Below the pieces are notes generated by a model. That model was not told the origin of the DNA. It saw nothing but the letters and a program-made list of their open reading frames with translations, and did not search any database. A program made the position numbers and the translations under genes. Shown here in pieces: positions 1-10,049 of a stretch of DNA of 64,000 nt (position 1 is the stretch's first letter; every line of letters begins with the position of its first letter). Origin of the DNA: an uncultured Clostridia bacterium (GTDB lineage: Bacteria > Bacillota > Clostridia > Oscillospirales > Acutalibacteraceae); contig CAMVEX010000013.1 of assembly GCA_947166625.1 (NCBI GenBank), positions 1 to 64,000 of the forward strand. The letters are read 5' to 3'.

Positions 1-760
1 CCGCTCCGAAGCTGCCGCCGTTCGCGCTGAAGGTTACTGCGTTGTCTGTGGTTACGGTATAATCCTGCTGATGATTGAGAACGGCGCTGATATAGATCAT
101 ATCCACCGCTTCGGAATGAGGATCATGCTCGTAAGCGTAGGGAATATCGTTATAGGCGTTTTGATTGGAGAGCGAGCCGAAATCGGAATCCTTTAAGTAA
201 ACTCCGCCTTCGCCCGTCGCGTCCTCTTTTACATGAAGGCTGATCTCAAACATCCATGCAGAAGAGTCATATCTGAATACTTCAAAAGAATCATCGGGGT
301 CATTGGCAAAGTCTATTTCCGTCCTTACGCCGAGAACTCCTTCGCTCGAAGTTGAAAGAGCGGTATTCTTTCTGACATATACAGAGTTGATTTTATCCGA
401 TGCAATTGCCGAATTGTTTGCGTTTGTTGTTACGGCATCACCCATAAGACTTGTTGAGTAAGTCTCTGAAAAGAAGGTTGCGTCGTAGTAGAGATTGAAT
501 TTCGCGGCACTGCTGAAATAATTGGTGCCGAGATAAATTCTCGCGGTGACGTCGGAATCCGGCTCAACCGTGCTCAGATCGGGCAGCTCATTGCCCTGAC
601 TGTCTGCAAACCTTACGAAGAACGTTACTTCGGCAGGGTTTTCCGTAACAACCGGGTATCCGTCCGCTCCGTATTCAACGGCAGAGCCGAGGACCGAAAA
701 CGCGCTGAATACCATCAGCATGGCAAGCAACATCGAAATTATTTTTTTAGATGTCGTCAT
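1..760 (-). CDS. Partial secreted protein with cohesin-like module and start of an InlB-type repeat (C-terminus beyond window)
   Basis: My translation from the ATG at 758-760 (minus) stays open to the window edge, about 253 residues. It begins MTTSKKIISMLLAMLMVFSA, a typical signal peptide ending near AFSVLGSA. A purine-rich ribosome binding site (AGGAAGGGAAG) lies just before the ATG. Residues about 40-200 form a probable beta-sandwich: 'RIYLGTNYFSSAAKFNLYYD' followed later by 'WMFEISLHVKEDATGEGGVY'. The same YD...W.fEi.L.VK layout occurs in the neighbouring giants and resembles cohesin modules; that assignment is inference. The visible end ('VTFSANGGSFG') is the start of a Listeria-Bacteroides (InlB B) repeat. 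It lies 78 bp downstream of the 2913-aa gene on the same strand, with a hairpin between, so the two are probably co-transcribed. Whether a dockerin follows cannot be seen. Confidence 0.85.
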   Translation of the reverse strand, partial: MTTSKKIISMLLAMLMVFSAFSVLGSAVEYGADGYPVVTENPAEVTFFVRFADSQGNELPDLSTVEPDSDVTARIYLGTNYFSSAAKFNLYYDATFFSETYSTSLMGDAVTTNANNSAIASDKINSVYVRKNTALSTSSEGVLGVRTEIDFANDPDDSFEVFRYDSSAWMFEISLHVKEDATGEGGVYLKDSDFGSLSNQNAYNDIPYAYEHDPHSEAVDMIYISAVLNHQQDYTVTTDNAVTFSANGGSFGA

Positions 761-790
761 CTGTATCTTCCCTTCCTGAATTCTGGTCGT

Positions 791-815
791 CTGCGGGCGG
801 GCTTGCCGCCCGCAG
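791..815 (-). other. Intercistronic GC-rich hairpin without U-tract
   Basis: A perfect 10-bp stem (CTGCGGGCGG / CCGCCCGCAG) with a 5-nt loop sits between the stop at 839 and the next start at 760. On the minus strand no run of T follows, so it is a poor intrinsic terminator. It could stabilise or define mRNA ends in this operon. Similar hairpins lie between other paired giant genes in this window. Confidence 0.6.
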
Positions 816-838
816 TTATTCATTTACGGAAATCAGAC

Positions 839-3800
839 TTAAATGAGTCCCGCCGAATACTTCTTTGCGGTTGCGTCATAGCTGAATTCGGCGCCGCCGA
901 GTACATAGAGTGAAAGCTGGGCGGTATCGTTATCGTCAAATACGCCGTACTGATCGGAAATATCGGCTGCGAGGCGATAGCATTCGCGGATCCTTGCCTT
1001 CTCGGCGAGCTGCTCCTCGGTATCGGTATCCTTATCCTTCAGATACCAGGTGGGAACTGCCTGTGATCTCGCGTGCTCTGCGATGCTCAGGTCGTTTGCG
1101 GAGCATACGGAGTCGCCGTTGACATCGCCGGGAACTATCAGGTAATAAACCTCTTTAATGCTGCCGTCATAATCATCGATAAGCTCGATTCTCGTGCCGG
1201 TGCCGCAGATCTGGCTGCCCTTGCTCGGGATCACATTGAGGTGGCCGTTGCCGGTTACTTCAAACTGAGCCAGAAGCGCGTTCTTCATGAGCTTTTCGCC
1301 TGCGTTGTAAACATAGCCCGTTACGGGAGGCGCGACATTTTCGGGAATGACTATATCGGCGTCTGACGATGTTTCAACAACGAGGGTGACCTCAACTCTT
1401 ACATATACGGGGTAGAAGTAGATCTCGGTGCCGTCGTTGCCCTGAGCAACCCAGGCTTCGGGAGTCCATACAGTAAGGTCGATCACAGCCGCGTCAAGCT
1501 CTGCGTTGGGATCGGTGGTCCAGCCCTTGAATTCAAAGTAAGTTGCCGCGGGGCCGGATGCCGGAGTGCTGCTGAGGGTCTGAGTGTAAGATACGCTGAC
1601 CGCATTCGGGAAATCTTCATAAGGAACATTCTGCGCGAATGTCGGCTGTCCGGTGTAGGTGTCATCGGGCTGTACGAATCTTACATCGTAGGTGTTTTCG
1701 CTCCACTGAGCGGTCGCGGTCACATTATAAGCGGGCATTGTAGCGGGAGTAGCCGCCGCGCTGCCGTCCGAGGTCTTGGTGAATACCCAGCCCTGGAAGG
1801 TGTAACCGGTCTTGGTGGGAGCTGCGGGAAGAGTTACCGCCGTGCCGTAATCCTGAGTGATATCCGCTATTTCGCTGCCGCCGTCGGTGTTGAAGGTGAT
1901 CGTGTACTGATCAACGCCCCACTGAGCGGTGAGAGTGATGTTATCTGCGGGCATCGTGCTCGGGAATGCGGGTGACCATCCGCCGAAGGTGTAGCCTTCT
2001 CTGGTGGGATCCGCGGGAGCGGTAAGAGCTGAACCGTAGTCAGCGGTTATAGCGCTGACGGGGGTACCGCCGTTGCTGTTGAATGTGATCGTGTACTGAT
2101 TTACAGTCCACTGAGCAGTGATCGTAAGATTCTCTGCGGGCATTGTGTCGGGGATCGCTGTATCCCAACCTGCGAAGGTGTAGCCGGTCTTTGTGGGATC
2201 TGCGGGCTTCACGATATTTTCACCGTAATTCTTGGTGATGGGAGCGATCTCGGTGCCGCCGTCGGTGTTGAAGGTGATCGTGTATTCATTTACATTCCAT
2301 TTTGCAATGAGAGTAATTGAATCGTGATTATTCGCGCCGATCGCGGGCATTGTCGCGGGAATCGTATAAGCTGTAGCGAAGGTGCTGTCGGTAAACCAGC
2401 CGCCGAAGGTGTAGCCTTCCTTGGTCGGGTCTGCGGGAGCGGTGATCGCATCGCCGTAGTTTGCGGTGATTGCCGCTACCTCACTGCCGCCGTCGCTGTT
2501 GAAGTTGATGGTGTATTCATTTACGGTCCACTGAGCCGTTACGGTGATATTCTCTGCGGGCATCGTCTGAGGAACTGCGGGCTGCCAGCCTGCGAAGGTG
2601 TAGCCTTCTTTGGTGGGCGCCGCGGGCTCGGCCACGAATGTGCCGTAATCCTGAGTGATAGCCGCTACTGCGCTGCCGCCGTCGGTGTTAAAGGTGATCG
2701 TGTAGGGATTCACCGTCCACTGAGCGGTGATGATCTTATCCTCTGCGGGCATGGTCGCGGGGATCGTCTCTGACCAGCCGGCGAAGGTGTAGCCTGTCCT
2801 TGCGGGATCGGGCTGAGTCGCTATATCGGTGCCGTAATCCTGAGTTATTGTACTTATAATAACCTCATTATTATTATCGTCAACATAGCGAAGGGTGATC
2901 GTGTACTGCTTGACGGTCCATGTTGCGGTCGCGGTCACATCATAAGCCGGCATTGTCGCGGGAGCGGAGATCTCTTCGCCGCCCTCGGTCTTGGTGAATA
3001 CCCAGCCTGAGAATTCATAACCGGTCTTTTCGGGAGCGGGCATTGTCGGGAGCGCCGCGCCGAAGTTGTATTCGCCTGCCGGATTTGTTGCGCCCTGAGC
3101 GAAGCTGCCGCCGTCAAGAGCAACGGTAAGATCATAAGCGTTAACATTCCATGTTGCGGTGATCACATGATCTGCTGCGGGCATCGTTTCGCCAACTGCG
3201 GGAGTCCAGCCTGCGAAGGTGAAGCCTTCTTTGGTCGGGTCTGCCGGAGCGGTGATCGCAGTGCCGTATTTGATCTGAGCGGGAGCGCTCTGATCGGCGC
3301 AGGCGGTACCGTCTGCATTCAGATAAGTTTCCACACCGTCAACGACGGATTTATAGGTTGAAGCCACTCTGCTGATGTAGATCGCAAGGTGAAGGTCGCC
3401 CTCTGCGGGAACGGTGCCTGTCAAGGTGCTTGCATTTGCATCATACGCAAAACCGGTTTCAATATGTTGTGCTTTGTCTTCTTCTGTTACGCTAACAGTT
3501 GCGCCCACAGTGCCCGTGCGGGTAACTGTAAAGTCATCAGCCTTTACATAAGTTCCGTCAACGCCTTCGATATAATAATCAACGAAATAGTCTCTCTCCG
3601 AGGGAGTCCAGATCGCGTAGTAGTTAACTGCGTAATCGCCTGCCGCGGTGAGGTTGCCGAGGCTGCCGCTGATGGGCGAGCCGTCGCGTGATGTTGCCCA
3701 GCCGAGGAAGTCATAGCCCGTTCTGGTGGGAGCGGTTTCGGGAGCAACGATCTGCGCGTTGAAGTCGGTGCTTACAGTTGCGTGGATGGTGTCGTCATTC

Positions 3801-6800
3801 TCATCATAGTTTCTGTAGAAGCCGACATCGTAGGTGTTGGGTACATAGAAGCCGTAGAGCTCTTTGGTGGTGTTACCCATGGTGAAGGGCTGAGCAGTGT
3901 TGCTGTCCTTCGGATCGGGGATAAGGCTCCAGTCGCCTTCGTTATACCAGCCGTGGAAGGTGTAGCCCGTTACTTCGGGAACGCCCGCGGTCGTATTCGG
4001 AGTGTAGGTGTCGCCGTAGGGAACATCTACCTGCTGACCATACTGGGTGGTAGCTCCGTTACCGTCAGCATACATTGTGTAGTAAACTACCGGATAAGGC
4101 TGAGCGGTGAATACGGGGATGAAGTAGATATCGTAAGTCGTCCCGGTCTCGCCGATCGTCTGAACGATATTGGTCTGCGGATTGTTGCTGCAGTTGTAGT
4201 TTGAGCCGAGTGCATAAACAGTGTCGCTGACCGCTTCGTATGTGGTGGCGCCTTCCGCCTTCTTCGCGGCAAGCCAGCCAGTCAGATTGTAGCCGTCCTT
4301 AGTGGGAGCGGGTGTGGCGGTAAGAGCCTGGTTTGCTGTATAAGTACCGGTCGCTGTGGCAACCTCTGTGATATGGTCATCAGCCAGGAAGTGGAATGTT
4401 ACATTCGCTGCTGTCCATGTCGCGTTATGTGTTTTGCTGTACGAATTGAACACACCGGGCTGTACGCCTGACCATGCAGTGATGGAGTAACCGAATCTGC
4501 TGGCACCGGCGCTGTCGGCAACCATATCATAGGTGCCCATATAAGTGCCGACGAGTGTCTTTGTTATTGAGCCGTCGTTATTAACAACATATCCGCTGCC
4601 TTCGGCGATATCAACATCAAAGGTCTGGTTATTTCTTCTCACCTGGAAGATTACCTCAACAGGACCGTTTGTATAAGGAACATTCATCCTGTTGCTCGCG
4701 TTTGCAGCAAGTACCGTGAACGAAGTGGGAAGAACATCGGTGTTAAGAGCGTAAACTCTTCTGTTGTTCGTATTGCTTATCGGTGTTGCCGCCAACGTGT
4801 AGGTGTTGCCGTTTGCGAATGTAACGGTGTCGCCGTTTGTAGCCTTGAAGATCGCCGCTACATCGCTCGCGAGGATATACTGAACTCCGGTCTCGGGAGT
4901 TGCGGGGATCTCATTGACTATCTTGAGCACATCGCCCGCTCTCAGATCAAGACCGAGGAGAGCCTGAACGGCTGTGGTGAGCTCAAAGGTACCGAGTGTG
5001 GTGTCGGTCTGAGCTTCGCTCGGAGCATAGAACTGAGCAACGAGGGTGACGGTCTTGGGAGTAGTCTTTGTATAAGCGTAGAAGGAATCGTCGCCTCTTA
5101 CAACATAGGTTGAGAAATCAACAAGATTCTCTTCGGTCGCCGCGTCGCCCTCATGGATCCAGCCGAGGAAGGTGATGTTATCGTCGCTGATAAGATCGGG
5201 GGTCTCAATATCGGAGCCTACCTGATCATAATAAACGGTAACTTCGCCGTCGCCGCCCCATACCTGAGTGGTCATGGTGCTGTCGGTATAGAAGTAAAGG
5301 GTGAATTCATCGGGAGCCCACTGAGCAACATAGGTGTTTCCATCCTGCTCGTCGCTTGCGAAGTTATAAACCTCTCTGGGTGCGCCCGCTTCGGTATCGG
5401 TGCTCCAGGTGTCGGTGGCGTCATTCGCGTTGACCCAGCCTGTGAGGTGGTAACCTGTTCTGGTGGGCTCGGGGAATCCTGCTACCTGAGTGGGAGTGCC
5501 GCTGCCTGTATATGTTTCATAATATGTTACATTATCAGCCGTGTAGGTGTTATAGATCTCGGTCTCGGCGGGGCCTACGAAAGTCTTGCTCGCGGTCGTG
5601 CCGTCTGAGAATGTACCGAGCGCCGCTCCGTCCTGAGTCGGGAGAGCCGCGGTGACTGATGTAACAGGTCTGGTCTGCTCAAGGATGTTGACCGTTGTTA
5701 CGGGCAATACATCGAAATTGACCTCGTCGGTCTTGACCTGCTGGAGCGATCTTGCGCTTGCCGAATAAGCAATGAAGGTATCGCCCATGAGGTTGTCGCC
5801 GGTTCTTATGAGCTGCTCGGGAAGCCATACGGAGCCCTGAGTCTTGGTGGTGTTCGGCTTGATCTTGAGAGTGAGCTCGATCACCCAGTTATTGATATCA
5901 TCGAAGGACTGAGTGGTGTAGCTGCTCATATTCTGAAGATTCGGGTCGATAAGAACCTGAGCATAGCCGGGGTTGGTAATGGTCTCGCCGCTGTAAGGAT
6001 CAACTACGGTACCCATCTGTGAGCTGTATGCCGCTTCTACAAGCGAGCTCTCAACTACCGCTAATGTGTCGTCGGTAGTCGGCGAGCCGATTCCGCTGAT
6101 ATAAGCGTTGTTGGGGTTGACTCTTGCAACAGTTACGCCGCTGACTTCTTCAAAGAAATCGTTATCATAAGCGAAGATCCATGAGGATGAGCCTGCGTAG
6201 AATTTACCTGCCGCGTTGAATTTGATCCTTACGGTATCGCCCTTCATCGCTATCGGTGTGGTAGCAGTTTCGGGAGCGTGCTGAAGGTCAGTCGCTACCT
6301 CGGAGCCGCTGAGGCTTACATAAGATGTAAGGTCACCGAATACCGTTGAATTGGCGTTGCTCCATCTCGCTATGAGAGTGGCGTCCTGAGCGGGGTAATT
6401 GCCCGCGGGATCAAACATAACACCGTTTAAGGTCCAGAAATCAAATACATAGCCGTATCTTCTGGGCTCGGGAGGAAGTGTTGAAACTCCGCCCTGAACT
6501 ACTGCGCTCTCGGCGGGAACGCCGATCTGGTAGTAGTAGTTGGTGCCTGCCATATTCTTGGAGTTTATCTTGCTCGTTTCCGCGCTCGGAATATTGTGAA
6601 GGAAGGTTATCGTTACGGGTAACGCTTCCCACTGAGCGTAAGCGATAAAGCCCGTGCTGCCAGTCTGGGGATGAGTGCCGCCGTAGAGATTATCGGCGTC
6701 GATATATACGGGGTTGTAGCCCTGAGAGGCGTTGCCCGTTGTCCAGCCGATTATCGCAGTTCCGTCGCTGAGAGTCCAGCCCTTGAAGGCGTAGCCCTCT

Positions 6801-9580
6801 CTTACGGGAGTCGGGAAGTCGATATTGACGCTGGTCTGTCCCTGGATCTGCTCCGAGAAATCAAGCACATTGTCCGTTACGGTGAAACCGCCGTTGGTCG
6901 TGCCGTTCGCTATCGAAGCGTTTGCGCCGGGAACAAAGACTATCTTATTGTTGACGTCTTCATACTTGGCGTAGATGGTTACATAGCCGAAGCCCGCCTC
7001 GGAGCCGGTGCCGTCCTCTGCGACGTAATCATAGTTACCTTCGTAGTCTGCCTCGATGGGCCAGGAGGTTATCGGCTGAGTGTAGGAGGAATCCTTGTAG
7101 TAGCCGGCGAAGAGATAGCCGGAAACTGTCGGAGGATTCGCGGGCTCGTTAAATGTAACTGAGCCGAGCTGATAGTCGGGAGCGCCGGTCATCGAAGGAG
7201 TGACCGCGGGGCTCGAAGTATCGACAGTGCCCGCCGAGGTGACTATCTTGAGCTTGACGGGGCTCGCTACCCATTTGACGTAAACGTCTGTATCGGTGAA
7301 AGGCATTGCCCAGTCGCTCGCGCCGCCCGCTACGTTGATACCGTCTATCGGGGAGCCGCTGTAAGAAGCGTTTGCAAACATACCCGCGTAAGTGGTATGT
7401 GCGGGCTGCTCATAAGTGTTGAGCAGGTTTGCCTTTATGGTGGTGAAGTTCGGGCTGCTGTTGAGGCTGTTAAGCTGAGTGCCCGCTACTACAGATTCGG
7501 ACATAACATATTCTCTGCTGGTGCCGGTCGTGGCGTCAATGCCGTAAATACCGGTGTGTACTTTCAGGAATTTTTCTGCCGGCTGATAGTAGAATGTGAT
7601 GGTGTTGCCGTGAGTGGCGTTATTCTTATCGGTGAGGATAGCGCCGTCGCTGTTGAAGGAAACGGAGCCCTCAAATGAGGAAGAACCTACCACGGTGTAA
7701 CCCGCTATATCGCTCAGAGCATAGAGCTTGACGGAAGCGCCGTTCTTGATGACTTCCGAACTCGGGTTTGCCCAGGTGCCGGCGTGTGAGAAGGTCTGCA
7801 TGGGAACGATCTCGTCGGTGGTGTTGACCAGGCAGTGCTTCACATAGAATGAGCCGGAGGGAACATAACCGGTAAGTCCGTTATAAGCGGAAACAAGGGA
7901 GCTGACAGCGCTGTCAACATTGCTCTGAGTAACCTGGAAGTTTGCTATAGTGCTCATCGCGTTGTTGTAAGCCGTTTCAAAGTTTGCCCAGCCGCCGCTG
8001 TACATCCAGCTCTGGGGGAATTTGCCCCTGCCGGTGTAGGTGGTTCCGTTATAGGTGAATCCCGTACCGTTGTCGATAGCGGAGATTATGCTGCGCAGGG
8101 TGGCTGTATCATAGGTGATGAAGTTTACCTGAATGGTGCTGGTTACTTTCAGCCAGCCGTCGTCGGTGAGGGTGTCGTTCTTAGTGGATTTGATCATGTA
8201 GTCAATGCTCCATGTCGTACCCGAGGTAAGAGCGCCCGTGCCGCCGAACTTATGCATAACGAAGTTGCCGCCGATAGTGTCGCCGTTGGCGTTGACATAA
8301 CCGCCGTTGCCGTTCGACTGCCTGCCCTGGCTGTTCATCGCGCTCAGGTTGTTATAACCGGAGCCGTCATGATAAACATGGGTGAGGTCGGCTGTAAAGG
8401 TGCCGAGGGTGCCGCTGCCTACGCTCGATACGGAAGCGCTGATATTTGACCCGGCGTTTGCGTTTGCTCTGACTGCGACAGCTTCCGTGAAGCAGACTCT
8501 CTGCGGATGGCTGCTGCCCTGGTCGGTAGTCTTCCAAACCATTCTCATGTTAAGACCGTTGGTCTTTCCGTCGAGAGTACCGGTGCCGAGATGGTCATAC
8601 GATTTGTCGATATAGACCGTCGTCCTCGGAACCATACCGTTAACCGATGACTGTGCGTATTTGATCTGGTTGTTATTCGGGTTTGCGCCGATCAACGGCC
8701 AGCTGTCGTAGTTGCCACTGCTGTAGCCGGTGTTAATAGCTACAATACCGCCGTAGTTGTAGTTATTGACGATAACGGTACCGTTACCGGTATCATCATT
8801 ACCGCCGCCCGAAATGGCGTTACCGGATGTTACCTGGGTATCATACTGGAAGTATGAATGGCTTCCTCCCGAGGTGCTGGCAAATCCGGGAACGGACTGA
8901 GCACAGAGAAGCTGGCTCACGTGAGCGAAAGTTTTGTTTCTGCTTGACGAAGCCCTGTACTGACCTACACGGAGAACACCGTTCGGTCTGACAACGTATT
9001 TCGCGGCCATGTAAGCGTGACCTACATATTCCTTACCTGCGTAGGTGAAGGCGATGTTGAATACGATGGAGCCGGGGCCGCTGACGGACCAGCTCTTGTC
9101 TGTCTTCAAAGGCATTTCATATCTGATGTAGGGCGTGCCGTTTTCGGTGCCCGTTGAGGATGAGACAGTCTGCTGTGAATAACCGGTGATGCTCGAGTTG
9201 GTGATCGAAATACCGGAAATCAGGCTTGTGTCGTTGATACCCCTGATTTTGAAAATTACCTTCGGGTTGAATGGTGCTTCCACGCCGTAAGCGAAATTCA
9301 AAAAGTTTCCGCTCGTTTCGGGAATACCTGCAGAGTTCGCCGCGACAATGTAATTGCCGTTCAGAAGGCTGTTCGTTGTGTCTGCGATACGAACAGTTTC
9401 TGTGGTTTCACTGCTGTCAAACGTAATTTCGGCAACATTTGTGACCGTGCTCGTTCCGTTGTAATGGAAGGTATCGGCACCTTCCGCGGTGTACACATAA
9501 TCTGCGAACGCCGTCGGAACAAAGCTCAGAAGCATAGCCGCCGCGAGCATTACGCTGACGATTTTCTTTACTTTGCTCAA
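839..9580 (-). CDS. Giant secreted InlB-repeat protein with cohesin-like module and C-terminal dockerin-like domain
   Basis: About 2913 aa. I place the start at the TTG at 9580 because AGGAGGG precedes it by 6 bases and translation from there gives a signal peptide (LSKVKKIVSVMLAAAMLLSF...AFA); the frame stays open 15 codons further up, through the ribosome binding site. Approximate order: N-terminal region of unknown family (30-480); a helical FIVAR-like stretch (490-570); InlB-type repeats (800-1070); a cohesin-like module (1090-1295, 'SSSWIFAYDNDFFEE', 'WVIELTLKIKP'); further InlB repeats, about eighteen in all, densest at 2105-2610 ('GYTFAGW' units ending 'TMPAENITVTAQW'); a MucBP-like unit before the dense array; and a C-terminal 'GTGTRIELIDDYDG' spacer with the calcium loop 'GDVNGDSVCSANDLSIAEHA' (near 2817), a first dockerin repeat with a degenerate second. 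No LPXTG motif. Probable surface or extracellular adhesion/assembly protein; ligand unknown. Confidence 0.85.
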   Translation of the reverse strand: MSKVKKIVSVMLAAAMLLSFVPTAFADYVYTAEGADTFHYNGTSTVTNVAEITFDSSETTETVRIADTTNSLLNGNYIVAANSAGIPETSGNFLNFAYGVEAPFNPKVIFKIRGINDTSLISGISITNSSITGYSQQTVSSSTGTENGTPYIRYEMPLKTDKSWSVSGPGSIVFNIAFTYAGKEYVGHAYMAAKYVVRPNGVLRVGQYRASSSRNKTFAHVSQLLCAQSVPGFASTSGGSHSYFQYDTQVTSGNAISGGGNDDTGNGTVIVNNYNYGGIVAINTGYSSGNYDSWPLIGANPNNNQIKYAQSSVNGMVPRTTVYIDKSYDHLGTGTLDGKTNGLNMRMVWKTTDQGSSHPQRVCFTEAVAVRANANAGSNISASVSSVGSGTLGTFTADLTHVYHDGSGYNNLSAMNSQGRQSNGNGGYVNANGDTIGGNFVMHKFGGTGALTSGTTWSIDYMIKSTKNDTLTDDGWLKVTSTIQVNFITYDTATLRSIISAIDNGTGFTYNGTTYTGRGKFPQSWMYSGGWANFETAYNNAMSTIANFQVTQSNVDSAVSSLVSAYNGLTGYVPSGSFYVKHCLVNTTDEIVPMQTFSHAGTWANPSSEVIKNGASVKLYALSDIAGYTVVGSSSFEGSVSFNSDGAILTDKNNATHGNTITFYYQPAEKFLKVHTGIYGIDATTGTSREYVMSESVVAGTQLNSLNSSPNFTTIKANLLNTYEQPAHTTYAGMFANASYSGSPIDGINVAGGASDWAMPFTDTDVYVKWVASPVKLKIVTSAGTVDTSSPAVTPSMTGAPDYQLGSVTFNEPANPPTVSGYLFAGYYKDSSYTQPITSWPIEADYEGNYDYVAEDGTGSEAGFGYVTIYAKYEDVNNKIVFVPGANASIANGTTNGGFTVTDNVLDFSEQIQGQTSVNIDFPTPVREGYAFKGWTLSDGTAIIGWTTGNASQGYNPVYIDADNLYGGTHPQTGSTGFIAYAQWEALPVTITFLHNIPSAETSKINSKNMAGTNYYYQIGVPAESAVVQGGVSTLPPEPRRYGYVFDFWTLNGVMFDPAGNYPAQDATLIARWSNANSTVFGDLTSYVSLSGSEVATDLQHAPETATTPIAMKGDTVRIKFNAAGKFYAGSSSWIFAYDNDFFEEVSGVTVARVNPNNAYISGIGSPTTDDTLAVVESSLVEAAYSSQMGTVVDPYSGETITNPGYAQVLIDPNLQNMSSYTTQSFDDINNWVIELTLKIKPNTTKTQGSVWLPEQLIRTGDNLMGDTFIAYSASARSLQQVKTDEVNFDVLPVTTVNILEQTRPVTSVTAALPTQDGAALGTFSDGTTASKTFVGPAETEIYNTYTADNVTYYETYTGSGTPTQVAGFPEPTRTGYHLTGWVNANDATDTWSTDTEAGAPREVYNFASDEQDGNTYVAQWAPDEFTLYFYTDSTMTTQVWGGDGEVTVYYDQVGSDIETPDLISDDNITFLGWIHEGDAATEENLVDFSTYVVRGDDSFYAYTKTTPKTVTLVAQFYAPSEAQTDTTLGTFELTTAVQALLGLDLRAGDVLKIVNEIPATPETGVQYILASDVAAIFKATNGDTVTFANGNTYTLAATPISNTNNRRVYALNTDVLPTSFTVLAANASNRMNVPYTNGPVEVIFQVRRNNQTFDVDIAEGSGYVVNNDGSITKTLVGTYMGTYDMVADSAGASRFGYSITAWSGVQPGVFNSYSKTHNATWTAANVTFHFLADDHITEVATATGTYTANQALTATPAPTKDGYNLTGWLAAKKAEGATTYEAVSDTVYALGSNYNCSNNPQTNIVQTIGETGTTYDIYFIPVFTAQPYPVVYYTMYADGNGATTQYGQQVDVPYGDTYTPNTTAGVPEVTGYTFHGWYNEGDWSLIPDPKDSNTAQPFTMGNTTKELYGFYVPNTYDVGFYRNYDENDDTIHATVSTDFNAQIVAPETAPTRTGYDFLGWATSRDGSPISGSLGNLTAAGDYAVNYYAIWTPSERDYFVDYYIEGVDGTYVKADDFTVTRTGTVGATVSVTEEDKAQHIETGFAYDANASTLTGTVPAEGDLHLAIYISRVASTYKSVVDGVETYLNADGTACADQSAPAQIKYGTAITAPADPTKEGFTFAGWTPAVGETMPAADHVITATWNVNAYDLTVALDGGSFAQGATNPAGEYNFGAALPTMPAPEKTGYEFSGWVFTKTEGGEEISAPATMPAYDVTATATWTVKQYTITLRYVDDNNNEVIISTITQDYGTDIATQPDPARTGYTFAGWSETIPATMPAEDKIITAQWTVNPYTITFNTDGGSAVAAITQDYGTFVAEPAAPTKEGYTFAGWQPAVPQTMPAENITVTAQWTVNEYTINFNSDGGSEVAAITANYGDAITAPADPTKEGYTFGGWFTDSTFATAYTIPATMPAIGANNHDSITLIAKWNVNEYTITFNTDGGTEIAPITKNYGENIVKPADPTKTGYTFAGWDTAIPDTMPAENLTITAQWTVNQYTITFNSNGGTPVSAITADYGSALTAPADPTREGYTFGGWSPAFPSTMPADNITLTAQWGVDQYTITFNTDGGSEIADITQDYGTAVTLPAAPTKTGYTFQGWVFTKTSDGSAAATPATMPAYNVTATAQWSENTYDVRFVQPDDTYTGQPTFAQNVPYEDFPNAVSVSYTQTLSSTPASGPAATYFEFKGWTTDPNAELDAAVIDLTVWTPEAWVAQGNDGTEIYFYPVYVRVEVTLVVETSSDADIVIPENVAPPVTGYVYNAGEKLMKNALLAQFEVTGNGHLNVIPSKGSQICGTGTRIELIDDYDGSIKEVYYLIVPGDVNGDSVCSANDLSIAEHARSQAVPTWYLKDKDTDTEEQLAEKARIRECYRLAADISDQYGVFDDNDTAQLSLYVLGGAEFSYDATAKKYSAGLI

Positions 9581-9639
9581 AGTAATCCCTCCTAAAGAAG
9601 ATTTGAACATGTAGTAGATGGGCACTATTACACGCTTAT

Positions 9640-9667
9640 ATTATAACAAAATAAAAATTTTAGTCAA
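9640..9667 (-). promoter_or_regulatory. Sigma-A-type promoter for the 2913-aa gene
   Basis: On the minus strand TTGACT (9662-9667) and TATAAT (9640-9645) are separated by 16 bp. They lie about 60 bp before the TTG start at 9580, with AGGAGGG between. The consensus match is strong. Confidence 0.8.
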
Positions 9668-9941
9668 TAAAATACAGGATTTTCTTTATAAAATAATATA
9701 CAAAAAAATAAAAGGAATTTTTATTTATATAAGTTACACAAATTTCGCGGTTTTGATTTGGTGATATTTACTCCCCGTTTTTAACCCCTCAGCCCTCGGA
9801 TTTTTTCGGTTTTTTCACAAATTTTTCACAAAAATTCCCCTTATTGCATTTCAAAGAAAAAATATGCCGTTCAAGGAAAATACCCCCGTTTTTCCGTTTT
9901 GACAAAAAATATGATGAATTTTCAACTAAACCCTGACCTTC

Positions 9942-10035
9942 GTGTCACCCGATACAGCTGTCGGATAGGACTGCCGAGCATATCGGGAGCAGTAACTTAA
10001 AATGCACAAGCTGTAACATCTGACACCGGCTATCC
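9942..10035. other. Candidate structured RNA (three-way junction), orphan
   Basis: Complementary arms: GTGTCA (9942-9947) with TGACAC (10021-10026); directly abutting, CCCGATA (9948-9954) with TATCGGG (9981-9987); inside that, TCGG (9961-9964) with CCGA (9974-9977); and CAG..CTT (9990-9998) with AAG.CTG (10008-10013). GGATAG (9963-9968) in the hairpin loop is also complementary to CTATCC (10030-10035) outside the outer stem, a possible pseudoknot. The strand is undetermined. It matches no riboswitch or ribozyme class I recognise. The stretch 9668-9941, between it and the promoter at 9640-9667, is AT-rich with no gene or clear signal. Confidence 0.35.
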
Positions 10036-10049
10036 TAAACCCTGCCGCC

